Both the position numbers and the translations under genes were made by a program. This document shows positions 8,039 through 17,348 of a stretch of DNA of 64,000 nt, in pieces. The stretch spans positions 3,100,001 to 3,164,000 of the forward strand of contig NZ_CP158375.1 in NCBI RefSeq assembly GCF_041021955.1, written 5' to 3'. The notes under the pieces are model-generated. The model was not told the origin of the DNA, ran no database searches, and was given only the letters and a program-made list of their open reading frames with translations. Position 1 is the first letter of the stretch. The number at the start of each line of letters is the position of its first letter. Source of the stretch: Caulobacter sp. 73W (GTDB lineage Bacteria; Pseudomonadota; Alphaproteobacteria; Caulobacterales; Caulobacteraceae).

Positions 8039-9051
8039 ACCGCCGCGTCTTCCTTCTCAGCTCCGCCGCCCTGACGGCCACGGCCTGCGCGCCCATGGTG
8101 CAGTCTCGGGGCGTGCCGGGCGTGGGCTTTACCGGCCCGCATCTGGCGGCCGACGCCTTCGTCAGCATCGACGGCGCGCGGCTGGGTCTGTCGCAATGGG
8201 TTCCGGACGAGGAGCCCTGGGCGGTGATCGCCGGCCTGCACGGCATGAACGACTACGCCAACGCCTTCCATTTCTGGGGCGAGTGGGGGAAGGCGAGGGG
8301 GATCGCCACCTACGCCATCGACCAGCGCGGCTTCGGCCGCTCGCCCGAGCGCGGGGTGTGGGGCGGCGACGAGCTGATGCTGGATGACGCGCGGGCCCTG
8401 TGCGCCGTCCTGCGGGCCAAGCACCCGCGGGCGATCATCGCCCTGGCCGGGATCAGCATGGGCGGGGCGGTGGCGATCGACGCCATGGCCTCGGACCCCG
8501 CGCCTGACGCCGACCGCACGCTGTTGCTGGCGCCGGCGGTCTGGGGCTGGTCGGAGCAGCCCCTGCTGAACCGCGCCGCCCTGTGGCTGAGCGCCCATAC
8601 CTTCCGCTCCAAGGTCTGGACCCCGCCGGCCTGGCTGACCCGCAAGGTCAAGCCGACCGACAACATCGACGAGCTCTACCGGATGGGCACGGACCCCCAG
8701 ATGATCTGGGGCGCGCGGTCGGACACCCTGTACGGCCTGGTCGACATCATGGACCGGGGGCAGGAGCGGATCGGCGGGGTGAAGGGGCCGGTCGCCTACT
8801 TCTGCGGCGCGAACGACGAGATCATCCCCGACAAGGCGGCGGTGAAGGCGGCGCGCGACCTGCCCGCCGGAGCCCGAAGCGCCTTTTACGACAAGGGCTA
8901 TCACCTGCTGCTGGTGGATCATCAGCGCGAGACGGTGTTCGGCGACATGGTCGCCTTTCTGAAGAACCCCGCCGCGCCGTTCCCGTCCGGCGTCCCGCCC
9001 ATCGGCTCGCCGATGGAAACGGGGGTTGTGACTCGCGCCCCGGAGGCGTAG
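8035..9051 (+). CDS. Alpha/beta hydrolase lipoprotein (lysophospholipase-like)
   Basis: The product is 338 residues with a signal peptide and lipobox (LTATAC, Cys at about residue 19), so it is probably an anchored lipoprotein. The alpha/beta-hydrolase landmarks are GLHGMNDYANAF (oxyanion loop), YAIDQRGFGRSP, the nucleophile elbow GISMGGA, the acid in CGANDEIIPD and the His in DKGYHLLLVD. That matches the monoacylglycerol lipase/lysophospholipase group. The start overlaps the upstream stop, so it is the last gene of the thiolase operon. Confidence 0.87.
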   Translation: MNRRVFLLSSAALTATACAPMVQSRGVPGVGFTGPHLAADAFVSIDGARLGLSQWVPDEEPWAVIAGLHGMNDYANAFHFWGEWGKARGIATYAIDQRGFGRSPERGVWGGDELMLDDARALCAVLRAKHPRAIIALAGISMGGAVAIDAMASDPAPDADRTLLLAPAVWGWSEQPLLNRAALWLSAHTFRSKVWTPPAWLTRKVKPTDNIDELYRMGTDPQMIWGARSDTLYGLVDIMDRGQERIGGVKGPVAYFCGANDEIIPDKAAVKAARDLPAGARSAFYDKGYHLLLVDHQRETVFGDMVAFLKNPAAPFPSGVPPIGSPMETGVVTRAPEA

Positions 9052-9093
9052 AGGGCGCGCACATAATTTCCGCAGCAGGACGGACTTGCAGGC

Positions 9094-10155
9094 ATGACTC
9101 TTTTCGATTCCCCGGCCTTCGAGGGCCATGAAGGCGTTCATACCTTCTTCGACGAAAAGACCGGCCTCAAGACGATCATTTCCGTGCACTCCACGGCCCT
9201 TGGCCCGGCAGCCGGCGGTTGCCGCATGTGGGCCTATCCGGACGCCGAGGCGGCCCTGACCGACGCCCTGAAGCTGTCGCGCGCCATGTCCTACAAGAAC
9301 GCCATGGCCGACATCGGCCTGGGCGGCGGCAAGGCCGTGATCATCGGCGACAGCCGCACCCAGAAGACCCCGGAGCTGTTCGAAGCCTTCGGCCGCGCCG
9401 TGGACGCCGTGGGCGGCCGCTACTGGACCGCCGAGGATGTGGGCGTCTCGCCCACCGACCTGCAGAACGCCCGCAAGCAGACGCGCTATGTCGCCGGCCT
9501 GGAAGGCCACGCGGCGGCCTCGGGCGATCCGAGCCCGGTGACCGCCGAGGGCGTGTTCCGGGGCGTGAAGCTATGCGTCGAGCGCGCCTATGATCGTGAC
9601 CTGAACGGCGTCACCGTCGCCATCCAGGGCGTCGGCCACGTCGGCGCCTACCTGGCGGAAAAGCTGCACGCCGCCGGCGCCAAGCTGGTGATCGCCGACG
9701 TGAACCAGGCGGCCCTGGACGAGGTCGCCGCCAAGACCGGCGCCAAGATCGTCTCGACCGACGCCATCTTCGACGTCGATGCGGAAGTCTTCGCCCCTTG
9801 CGCCCTGGGCGGCGCCATCAACGCCGAAACCCTGCCGCGCCTGAAGGGCAAGGTGGTCGCCGGCGGCGCCAACAACCAACTGGCAACGCCGGAGATCGGG
9901 CGCATTCTGTTCGACAAGGGCATGCTGTACGCGCCCGACTACGTCATCAACGGCGGCGGCATCATCAATGTGGCCGGCGAAATCCGCGCCTTGGAAGCCG
10001 ACACGGCGTTCGACCCGGCCTGGGTGCAGGACAAGCTGGCGACCCTGATGCTGACCCTGGGCGAGGTCCTCGACCGTTCGGCCGCCGAAAAGCGCCCGAC
10101 CCACGAAGTCGCCAACGAAATGGCCAAGGCCCGCATCGCCAAGGGCCGCGGCTAA
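9094..10155 (+). CDS. Glu/Leu/Phe/Val dehydrogenase, leucine dehydrogenase-like
   Basis: This 353-residue enzyme has the substrate-domain lysines in MSYKNAMADIGLGGGKAVI, the motif PAAGGCRMW, ARYVAGL-type loop (TRYVAGLEGHA), and a Rossmann fold beginning VAIQGVGHVGAYLAEKL. Length and motifs fit the NAD-dependent leucine/phenylalanine/valine dehydrogenase family, which reversibly deaminates branched or aromatic amino acids to 2-oxo acids. Leucine dehydrogenase is the best guess. An intergenic palindromic repeat follows directly. Confidence 0.88.
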   Translation: MTLFDSPAFEGHEGVHTFFDEKTGLKTIISVHSTALGPAAGGCRMWAYPDAEAALTDALKLSRAMSYKNAMADIGLGGGKAVIIGDSRTQKTPELFEAFGRAVDAVGGRYWTAEDVGVSPTDLQNARKQTRYVAGLEGHAAASGDPSPVTAEGVFRGVKLCVERAYDRDLNGVTVAIQGVGHVGAYLAEKLHAAGAKLVIADVNQAALDEVAAKTGAKIVSTDAIFDVDAEVFAPCALGGAINAETLPRLKGKVVAGGANNQLATPEIGRILFDKGMLYAPDYVINGGGIINVAGEIRALEADTAFDPAWVQDKLATLMLTLGEVLDRSAAEKRPTHEVANEMAKARIAKGRG

Positions 10156-10163
10156 GGTTCTAG

Positions 10164-10267
10164 ATCCTCCCCTCGCGGGGAGGGGGACCACGAAGTGGGG
10201 GAGGGGACTTGCTGACTCAGCAGGCCCACTCCGTCCTTTCAGGACACCTCCCCCAGAAGGGGAGGAT
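10164..10267. repeat. Palindromic intergenic repeat element (REP-like)
   Basis: The gap between two convergent genes is filled by an imperfect inverted repeat: GATCCTCCCC at the left end pairs with GGGGAGGATT at the right. It contains internal hairpins such as CTCCCC-tcgc-GGGGAG and the tract GAAGTGGGGGAGGGG. Elements of this composition are dispersed in many Caulobacter-like genomes (memory). It may also terminate both flanking transcripts. Confidence 0.7.
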
Positions 10268-10272
10268 TTGGG

Positions 10273-11781
10273 TCAGGACACCTTCACCCGTTCCATGTCG
10301 TAAGCCGCTGGGTCTATCGCCTTCACCCGGCGGCGATAATCGAAGGTGAAGCCCGGCCAGATGGTCGTGTTGCGGCCGTCCTCGGTCAGATACCAGCTCT
10401 TACAGCCGCCGGCGTTCCAGACGGTCTTGCCGACCCGCTGCTGAACGAAGGCGTTGAAGGCGTTCTGGGCGTCGCGCTTGGGATCCATCCAGGCCGCGCC
10501 CGCCGCGTCCATGCGGCGAAGCCCGTCCATCACGTGCCGGATCTGGCTCTCGATCATGTAGACGATCGAGTTGTGGCCCAGCCCCGTATTGGGGCCCATC
10601 AGCATGAAGAAGTTCGGATAGCCGCTGACCGTCACGCCCAGATAGGCCTGGGCGCCGGCTTCCCATTCGGCGTTCAGATGCCGGCCGCCGCGACCATGGA
10701 CCTGGGTCGGGGACAGGGCGTCGGTGGCGGCGAAACCGGTGCCATAGACGATGACGTCGACCGCATGCTCCACGCCGTCTGTCGTGCGGACGCCTTTCGC
10801 GGTGATCTCGGCGATCCCTTCGGTGACCAGATCGACATTGGGGCGGGCCAGGGCGGGGTAGTAGTCGTTGGAGATCAGGATCCGCTTGCAGCCCATGCGG
10901 TAGTTCGGCGTCACCTTCCTGCGCAGGACCGGATCGGAAATGGTCGCGTCGATGAACTGGCGGCCAAGCTTCTCGAACTTGGCCATGGAATCGGTTCGCC
11001 AGACCAACCCCGTCGCAAGAAGCTCCAGGCGTGCATAGGTCAGACCGCGAAGCAGCTTCTGGAACACGGGCGCGGCGCGGAACAGGGCGCGCTCCCAACC
11101 GTGCATCTCGCGATCCTTCTTGGGCATGACCCAGGGCGGCGTGCGCTGGAACAGGGTCAGCGACTTCACCTTGGGCGCGATCTGCGGGACGAACTGGATG
11201 GCGCTGGCGCCGGTGCCGATCACCGCCACCGTCTTGCCGGTGAGATCATAATCATGGTCCCACCAGGCCGAGTGGAAGGTCTTGCCCTTGAAGCGGTCCA
11301 TGCCCTTGAGGTTGGGCAGGATCGGCCGCGACAGCCCGCCCGTGCCCGACACCACCACCCGGGCGGTCAGGACCTGCCCGTCCTCGCTCGTCACACGCCA
11401 GAAACCGCCGGCCTCGTCGAAGGTCAGGTCGGTGACGGTGCGCCCGAGCCGCAGATGGGGCCGCAGGTCGTACTTGTCGGCCACGCGGTCCAGATAGGCG
11501 CGGATCTCCGGCTGGCTCGGATACACCCGCGACCATTCCGGGTTCGGTTCGAACGAGAAGGAATAGAGGTGGCTGGGTATGTCGCAGGCGCAGCCGGGAT
11601 AGGTGTTGTCGCGCCAGGTGCCGCCGACGCCCTGCGCCTTTTCCAGGATGACGAAGTCCCGTCGCCCGTCCTTGAGCAACGCTATGGCCATGCCCAGCCC
11701 GGAGAAGCCCGAGCCCAGGATGGCGACGTCCACGTCCGGCTTGGCGGGCGCCTGGCCCGCCGGCTTGAAGGGCGCGTTCAT
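10273..11781 (-). CDS. Flavin-containing (Baeyer-Villiger type) monooxygenase
   Basis: The 502-residue protein has an N-terminal FAD Rossmann motif (AILGSGFSGLGMA, about residues 20-32), the second region VGGTWRDNTYPGCACDIPSHLYS, and the BVMO fingerprint F-x-G-x3-H-x3-W as FKGKTFHSAWW. A second NADPH-binding motif VAVIGTGASAIQ follows. Such enzymes insert oxygen into ketones or oxidise heteroatoms using NADPH and O2. It stands alone on the minus strand; the GTPPW-like LFQRTPPWVMPK is also typical. The substrate is unknown. Confidence 0.9.
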   Translation of the reverse strand: MNAPFKPAGQAPAKPDVDVAILGSGFSGLGMAIALLKDGRRDFVILEKAQGVGGTWRDNTYPGCACDIPSHLYSFSFEPNPEWSRVYPSQPEIRAYLDRVADKYDLRPHLRLGRTVTDLTFDEAGGFWRVTSEDGQVLTARVVVSGTGGLSRPILPNLKGMDRFKGKTFHSAWWDHDYDLTGKTVAVIGTGASAIQFVPQIAPKVKSLTLFQRTPPWVMPKKDREMHGWERALFRAAPVFQKLLRGLTYARLELLATGLVWRTDSMAKFEKLGRQFIDATISDPVLRRKVTPNYRMGCKRILISNDYYPALARPNVDLVTEGIAEITAKGVRTTDGVEHAVDVIVYGTGFAATDALSPTQVHGRGGRHLNAEWEAGAQAYLGVTVSGYPNFFMLMGPNTGLGHNSIVYMIESQIRHVMDGLRRMDAAGAAWMDPKRDAQNAFNAFVQQRVGKTVWNAGGCKSWYLTEDGRNTTIWPGFTFDYRRRVKAIDPAAYDMERVKVS

Positions 11782-11910
11782 GTTCCACCTAATGCGGTCG
11801 CCGTCTGACGCGGCGTGCCGCTCATCCTGAAGGTGAACGCTGATAAGTCAATGCGCCGCGCGTGCTTGTCCGCCCCGCGAGCAACACGCCGCACCCCTTA
11901 CGCCTCGACA

Positions 11911-11925
11911 GAACAAAAGTGGAAC
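11911..11925 (+). promoter_or_regulatory. LexA (SOS) box, GAAC-N7-GAAC
   Basis: GAAC (11911-11914), seven bases, GAAC (11922-11925) is the reverse-complement form of the alphaproteobacterial LexA operator GTTC-N7-GTTC. It lies 15 bases before the start of the radical-SAM gene, where bound LexA would block transcription. An identical-spacing site precedes recA at 52260-52274. Confidence 0.8.
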
Positions 11926-11939
11926 ATTAGGGTGCGGCC

Positions 11940-13172
11940 ATGGCCGTACTCGATCTCAAGTCCAAGCTCGCCATCCTTTCCGACGCGGCCAAGTACGACG
12001 CTTCTTGCGCCTCATCGGGGGGGCAGAGGCGCGACAGCCTGGACGGCAAGGGCGTGGGATCCACCGAGGGCATGGGCATCTGCCATGCCTACGCCCCGGA
12101 CGGTCGGTGCATCAGCCTGCTGAAGATCCTGCTGACCAACTTCTGCATCTACGACTGCGCCTACTGCATCAACCGCTCGTCCTCGAACGTGAAGCGGGCG
12201 CGGTTCACGGTGGAGGAGGTCGTCGACCTCACCCTCGGCTTCTACAAGCGCAACTACATCGAGGGGCTGTTCCTCTCGTCCGGCATCATCCGCAGCGGCG
12301 ACTACACCATGGAAGAGATGGTGCGGGTGGCCCGGACGCTGCGCGAGGTCCACGACTTTCGCGGCTACATTCATCTGAAGCTGATCCCAGAGGCGTCGCC
12401 CGCCCTGGTGCTGGAGGCCGGGCTCTACGCCGACCGGGTGTCGATCAATATCGAATTGCCTAAGGACGAGAGCCTGACCGCCCTGGCGCCGGAAAAGGAC
12501 GTGGGCGTCATCAAGAAGGCCATGGGCGGCGTCCGCTTGGCGATCGAGGAGCGCGCCCCGCAGAAGAAGGACCGCGCCCAGCCCCGCAAGTACGTCACCG
12601 GCCAATCGACCCAACTCATCGTCGGGGCGGACGAGGCGGCCGACGGCGACATCCTGGCGCGCAGCGAGAACCTGTACGGCAGCTATGGCCTGAAGCGCGT
12701 CTACTACTCCGCCTTCAGCCCGATCCCCGACAGCTCCAGCCGCCTGCCGCCGCAGAAGCCGCCCCTGATGCGGGAGCATCGGCTGTACCAGGCCGACTGG
12801 CTGATGCGGTACTACGGCTTCGAGCGGGCCGAGATCGCCGGGCCGGGCCAGAACCTCGATCTCGCCGTCGATCCCAAGCTGGCCTGGGCGCTGGCCAATC
12901 GCGACCGCTTTCCCATCGACGTGAACGCCGCCGACCGCGAGATGCTGCTGCGCATCCCGGGCCTGGGCGTCAAATCGGTGGACAGCCTCGTGGTCCTGCG
13001 GCGGCAGAAGCGGGTGCGGCTGGAGGACCTGAAGAAGCTGTGCGGCTCGGAGAAGAAACTGCGCCCCTTCGTCATCGCCGATGACTGGACGCCCGGCCCG
13101 CTGGCCGACGCCGACGACCTGAAGCCCCACCTGCCGCGCGAGGCGGCGCCGCAGCAACTGAGTTTGTTCTGA
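11940..13172 (+). CDS. Putative DNA modification/repair radical SAM protein (TIGR03916-like)
   Basis: This 410-residue protein carries the radical-SAM cluster motif CxxxCxxC at Cys69, Cys73, Cys76 (CIYDCAYC), with SSGIIRSGDYT and SINIELP in the barrel. The C-terminal part (about residues 325-360) is a ComEA-like helix-hairpin-helix, VNAADREMLLRIPGLGVKSV, which suggests DNA binding. The family is annotated as a putative DNA modification/repair protein; its chemistry is not established to my knowledge. It overlaps the next gene by one base (TGATG) and sits directly behind a LexA box, so it should be DNA-damage induced. Confidence 0.88.
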   Translation: MAVLDLKSKLAILSDAAKYDASCASSGGQRRDSLDGKGVGSTEGMGICHAYAPDGRCISLLKILLTNFCIYDCAYCINRSSSNVKRARFTVEEVVDLTLGFYKRNYIEGLFLSSGIIRSGDYTMEEMVRVARTLREVHDFRGYIHLKLIPEASPALVLEAGLYADRVSINIELPKDESLTALAPEKDVGVIKKAMGGVRLAIEERAPQKKDRAQPRKYVTGQSTQLIVGADEAADGDILARSENLYGSYGLKRVYYSAFSPIPDSSSRLPPQKPPLMREHRLYQADWLMRYYGFERAEIAGPGQNLDLAVDPKLAWALANRDRFPIDVNAADREMLLRIPGLGVKSVDSLVVLRRQKRVRLEDLKKLCGSEKKLRPFVIADDWTPGPLADADDLKPHLPREAAPQQLSLF

Positions 13173-14596
13173 TGCGGGTGGCGCGGCTTTCCAGCGAGAT
13201 CGACTTCGATGGCTGGCGTCGGCAGGCGCGAACCCTGCGCGCCCAGGGCGTCGCGCCGGAGCATGTGATCTGGACCGTCGGCGGGGAGGGGGACCTGTTC
13301 GGCGATGAGGCCGCCGCCCCGGTGGTGGAGCCGGCGTTCACGGTGTCGCGCGAGTTCGTCACCCTGGCGCAGTCTGTGCTGCAGCACCGTTCGCCCGAGC
13401 GGCTGTCGCTGCTCTATCGCCTGCTGTGGCGGCTGCGGGATGAGCCGCAACTGCTGGCGGTGGTCACCGATTCCGACGTGCTGAAGGCCAGCCACTTCGA
13501 CCAGGCGGTCCATCGCGCCCAGCACAAGATGAAGGCCTTTGTCCGCTTTCGCGAAGTTCCGGGGGAGGCGGAAACCTACGCCGCCTGGTTCGAGCCGCCG
13601 CATCGGGTGACCGAGGCGACCGCCCCGTTCTTCGCCCGCCGGTTCAGCGGCATGAACTGGTCGATCCTCACCCCCGACGCCTGCGCCCACTGGGACGGGG
13701 CGCAGCTGACCTTCTCCCCGGGGGCGGACCGCTCCCAGGCCCCGGCCGAGGACGCCCTGGAGGAGGCATGGTCCACCTACTTCGCCTCGATCTTCAACCC
13801 GGCGCGGCTGAACCCCACGGCGATGCAGCAGCACATGCCCAAGCGCTACTGGCGCAACCTTCCCGAGGCGCGGCTCATTCCCGACCTGATCGCCACGGCC
13901 CAGGAAAGGACCGCCGCCATGGTCCGGAGCGCCCCGACCACGCCATCCAAGCGCACCATGAAGGCGGCGTCGCGCATGGCGCGCGACATGCCCGCGGAGG
14001 GCGGCGCGCCAAGCAATCTCGAGGAGGTCGCCGCCGGCGTCGACGTCTGCCGCCGCTGTGACCTGTGGCGCGAAGCAACTCAGGGCGTGGCGGGCGAGGG
14101 GCCGGCGCGCGCCCGGTTGATGTTCGTGGGCGAGCAGCCAGGCGACCAGGAAGACCTTGCCGGTCACCCCTTCGTCGGCCCTGCCGGAAAGGTGCTGGAC
14201 CGCGCGCTGGCCGAAGCCGGGGTCCCTCGGTCGGAGACCTACGTCACCAACGCCGTGAAGCATTTCAAGCACGAGCCGCGCGGCAAGCGCCGGCTGCACA
14301 AGACGCCCGATCGGGGGGAGGTGCAGGCCTGCCGCTGGTGGCTGGACGCGGAGCGGCGGATCGTCCGCCCCCGCGTGGTCGTCGCCCTGGGCGCGACGGC
14401 TGCTCTGTCGGTCTTCGGCAAGGCCACGCCCATCGCCGCCAACCGGGGGCAGGCGCTGCAATTGCCTGATCAGGCGCAGGCGGTGGTCACCTACCACCCG
14501 TCCTTCCTGCTGCGCGTGCCGGACGAGGCGGCGAAGCCCAAGGCCTATGCCGAGTTCGTGGAGGATCTGAGGTTCGCCTGGAGCTTGGCGGCCTAA
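13172..14596 (+). CDS. TIGR03915/DUF4130 domain fused to UdgX-type uracil-DNA binding domain
   Basis: The 474-residue protein is a fusion. Residues 1 to about 250 match the TIGR03915/DUF4130 family that accompanies the radical-SAM partner (QHRSPERLSLLYRLLWRL, KAFVRFREV, KRYWRNLPEA). Residues about 275-474 are a UDG-fold domain with family 4-like Cys (VCRRCDLW), motif VGEQPGDQED at 319-328, TNAVKHFKHE, and the UdgX-specific loop KRRLHK with His376, ending with TYHPSFLLR. In mycobacterial UdgX the equivalent His forms a covalent bond to the abasic site after uracil excision. It is the second gene of a LexA-box operon. Confidence 0.88.
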   Translation: MRVARLSSEIDFDGWRRQARTLRAQGVAPEHVIWTVGGEGDLFGDEAAAPVVEPAFTVSREFVTLAQSVLQHRSPERLSLLYRLLWRLRDEPQLLAVVTDSDVLKASHFDQAVHRAQHKMKAFVRFREVPGEAETYAAWFEPPHRVTEATAPFFARRFSGMNWSILTPDACAHWDGAQLTFSPGADRSQAPAEDALEEAWSTYFASIFNPARLNPTAMQQHMPKRYWRNLPEARLIPDLIATAQERTAAMVRSAPTTPSKRTMKAASRMARDMPAEGGAPSNLEEVAAGVDVCRRCDLWREATQGVAGEGPARARLMFVGEQPGDQEDLAGHPFVGPAGKVLDRALAEAGVPRSETYVTNAVKHFKHEPRGKRRLHKTPDRGEVQACRWWLDAERRIVRPRVVVALGATAALSVFGKATPIAANRGQALQLPDQAQAVVTYHPSFLLRVPDEAAKPKAYAEFVEDLRFAWSLAA

Positions 14597-14702
14597 TGCG
14601 TCCTTCGAGACGCGAGTTGCACTCGCTCCTCAGGATGACGAATTCAGAATGCAATAAAGCTCGTCATGCAGAGGAGCGCGATAGCGCGTCTCGAAGCACG
14701 CA
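14597..14702. repeat. Intergenic inverted repeat family A, copy 1
   Basis: An imperfect palindrome of about 105 bp: TGCGTCCTTCGAGACGCG at the left end pairs with CGCGTCTCGAAGCACGCA at the right, with CTCCTCAGGATGACGA and TCGTCATGCAGAGGAG inside forming a second inverted pair. A closely related copy lies at 16692-16796. It fills the space between two convergent genes and carries no coding sequence that I can see. Confidence 0.75.
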
Positions 14703-14706
14703 CCGC

Positions 14707-15360
14707 CTAGCGGATGAAGCCCGCTTCGGCGAAGTCCAGCATCCGCTCCAGCAGCGCCGCTGTGTCGGCCTCGCCCATGCGGCCGTCGGCCAGGGCGTTC
14801 ATGCGGTCGAATTCGGAGAAGCGGTTGTTGTGCAGCATGCCCAGCACGAAGTGCAGGCGCCAGTAGACCTCGACGTCCGGCAGGTCCGGCCGCGCGGCGG
14901 TCAGGGCGTCGGAAAAGCGGCGCAGGTGCGTCACGTCCGTGCGCAGGATCGTGCGGATTTCCTCGGTCCCTTCGCTGCGGGCGCGGATCAGGAACTGCAG
15001 CGAGATGCGACGGTCGTTCTCGGGCGCCATCCAACGCAGGGGCGGGATGAACAGGGCGGCCAGGATTTCGCGCACCGGCGGCTTACCGCCATGGCGGTCG
15101 TTGGCCTCGTGCAGCAGGCGGGCGCGTTCGCGGTTCAGCTCCGTCGTACGGCGACGGAAGATCTCGAACAGCAGGGCGTCCTTGGAGCCGAAGTGATAGT
15201 TCACCGACGCCAGGTTGACGCCCGCCTCGGCGGTGATGTCGCGCACAGAGACGTTCTGAAAGCCGTGCAGGGCGAACAGCCGCTCGGCGGCCATGAACAC
15301 CAGGTTCTTGGTGACGGCTTCGGTTTGCGCCTCGTCGGCGCCATCAACTTCAAGACTCAC
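14707..15360 (-). CDS. TetR-family transcriptional regulator
   Basis: I read 217 residues from GTG 15360, preceded by a GGGGGA ribosome-binding tract. The N-terminal TetR DNA-binding domain is clear: AAERLFALHGFQNVSVRDITAEAGVNLASVNYHFGSKDALL. The C-terminal ligand domain resembles the group with QFLIRARSEGTEEIR. It could control itself from the upstream gap, where an imperfect inverted repeat (15387-15410) exists, and perhaps other acyl-CoA-type genes. The effector is unknown. Confidence 0.88.
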   Translation of the reverse strand: MSLEVDGADEAQTEAVTKNLVFMAAERLFALHGFQNVSVRDITAEAGVNLASVNYHFGSKDALLFEIFRRRTTELNRERARLLHEANDRHGGKPPVREILAALFIPPLRWMAPENDRRISLQFLIRARSEGTEEIRTILRTDVTHLRRFSDALTAARPDLPDVEVYWRLHFVLGMLHNNRFSEFDRMNALADGRMGEADTAALLERMLDFAEAGFIR

Positions 15361-15386
15361 AGGCGGAGATCCCCCTTACGCGAGGG

Positions 15387-15410
15387 CAGTCTTACGACCG
15401 TATGAAACTG
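15387..15410. promoter_or_regulatory. Imperfect inverted repeat upstream of TetR gene
   Basis: CAGTCTTACG and GTATGAAACTG form an imperfect dyad in the 94-base gap before the TetR gene. This is a typical autoregulation site position for the family, but the match between arms is incomplete. Confidence 0.3.
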
Positions 15411-15454
15411 ACGCAAGCGTCCAATAAAACAGGCGGTTACTGAACGCGCGTAAG

Positions 15455-16633
<1,179 letters not shown>

Positions 16634-16691
16634 CGGGCGCGTCCAACGAGCGTTTGAACGCGCAGGATAGGGCCTTGAGCGGGAACCGCAA

Positions 16692-16796
16692 TGCGTCCTT
16701 CGAGACGTGGGCCGCGCCCACTCCTCAGGATGCCGAGTTCAGTACGCACCCAACTTCGTCATGCTGAGGGGCGCGCAGCGCGCCTCGAAGCACGCA
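16692..16796. repeat. Intergenic inverted repeat family A, copy 2
   Basis: A second copy of the element at 14597-14702: it starts TGCGTCCTTCGAGACG and ends CGCCTCGAAGCACGCA, with CACTCCTCAGGATG and TCGTCATGCTGAGG internally. The arms and inner motif are conserved and the centre has diverged. It lies between the VWA gene start and the stop of the GNAT gene. Confidence 0.75.
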
Positions 16797-16802
16797 CCAG
16801 CA

Positions 16803-17315
16803 TCATCCCCGGCTGAGGATGAACTCCAGATCCTTGGTCTGGCCGACCGGGAAGATGTACTCGCCGACCTTGGCGAAACCGGCCCTCTCATAGAACCGCT
16901 GGGCGCCCAAGTTCTGCGACCACACGCCGATCCAGATGCGGCGACCGGGCTGCTCCAGCCAGTCGAAGACGGTCGTCATCAGGCGCGACCCCACGCCGCC
17001 GCCCTGGTGGGCCTTGAGGATGTAGATACGCTTCAGCTCGCCGCAGTCCGGCGTGACCTCGTCGTGCGGCAGGTCGCAGGGGCCGGCCAGGGCGTAGCCG
17101 ACCACCGCGCCGTCAGCCGTCTCGACCACCCACATGGCCTTGGCGGGATCGGCCAGGTCGGCGCCGATGCGCGCCGGGCCGTAGGCGTAAGCCAGATAGT
17201 CCGCCAGATCCTGCGCCGGATAGAGATGGCCGAAGGTCTCGGCGAAGGTGTCGCGGCCGATGGCGCAAAGCGCGTCGGCGTCGGCGGGTGTGGCGCGGCG
17301 GATGGTCGGGCTCAT
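16803..17315 (-). CDS. GNAT-family N-acetyltransferase
   Basis: The 170-residue protein has N-terminal IRRATPADADALCAIGRDTFAETFGHLY, the acetyl-CoA-binding motif A as LKRIYILKAHQGGGVGSRLM (Q/RxxGxG/A pattern), and NLGAQRFYERAGFAKVGEYIF at the end. This fits the single-domain GNAT fold. The acceptor substrate, whether protein N-terminus or small molecule, cannot be told. It is 33 bases downstream of the quinone oxidoreductase gene and may be cotranscribed with it. Confidence 0.88.
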   Translation of the reverse strand: MSPTIRRATPADADALCAIGRDTFAETFGHLYPAQDLADYLAYAYGPARIGADLADPAKAMWVVETADGAVVGYALAGPCDLPHDEVTPDCGELKRIYILKAHQGGGVGSRLMTTVFDWLEQPGRRIWIGVWSQNLGAQRFYERAGFAKVGEYIFPVGQTKDLEFILSRG

Positions 17316-17348
17316 GCGGGCCTGATACCCGGCGCGCCCCTCACTCGT

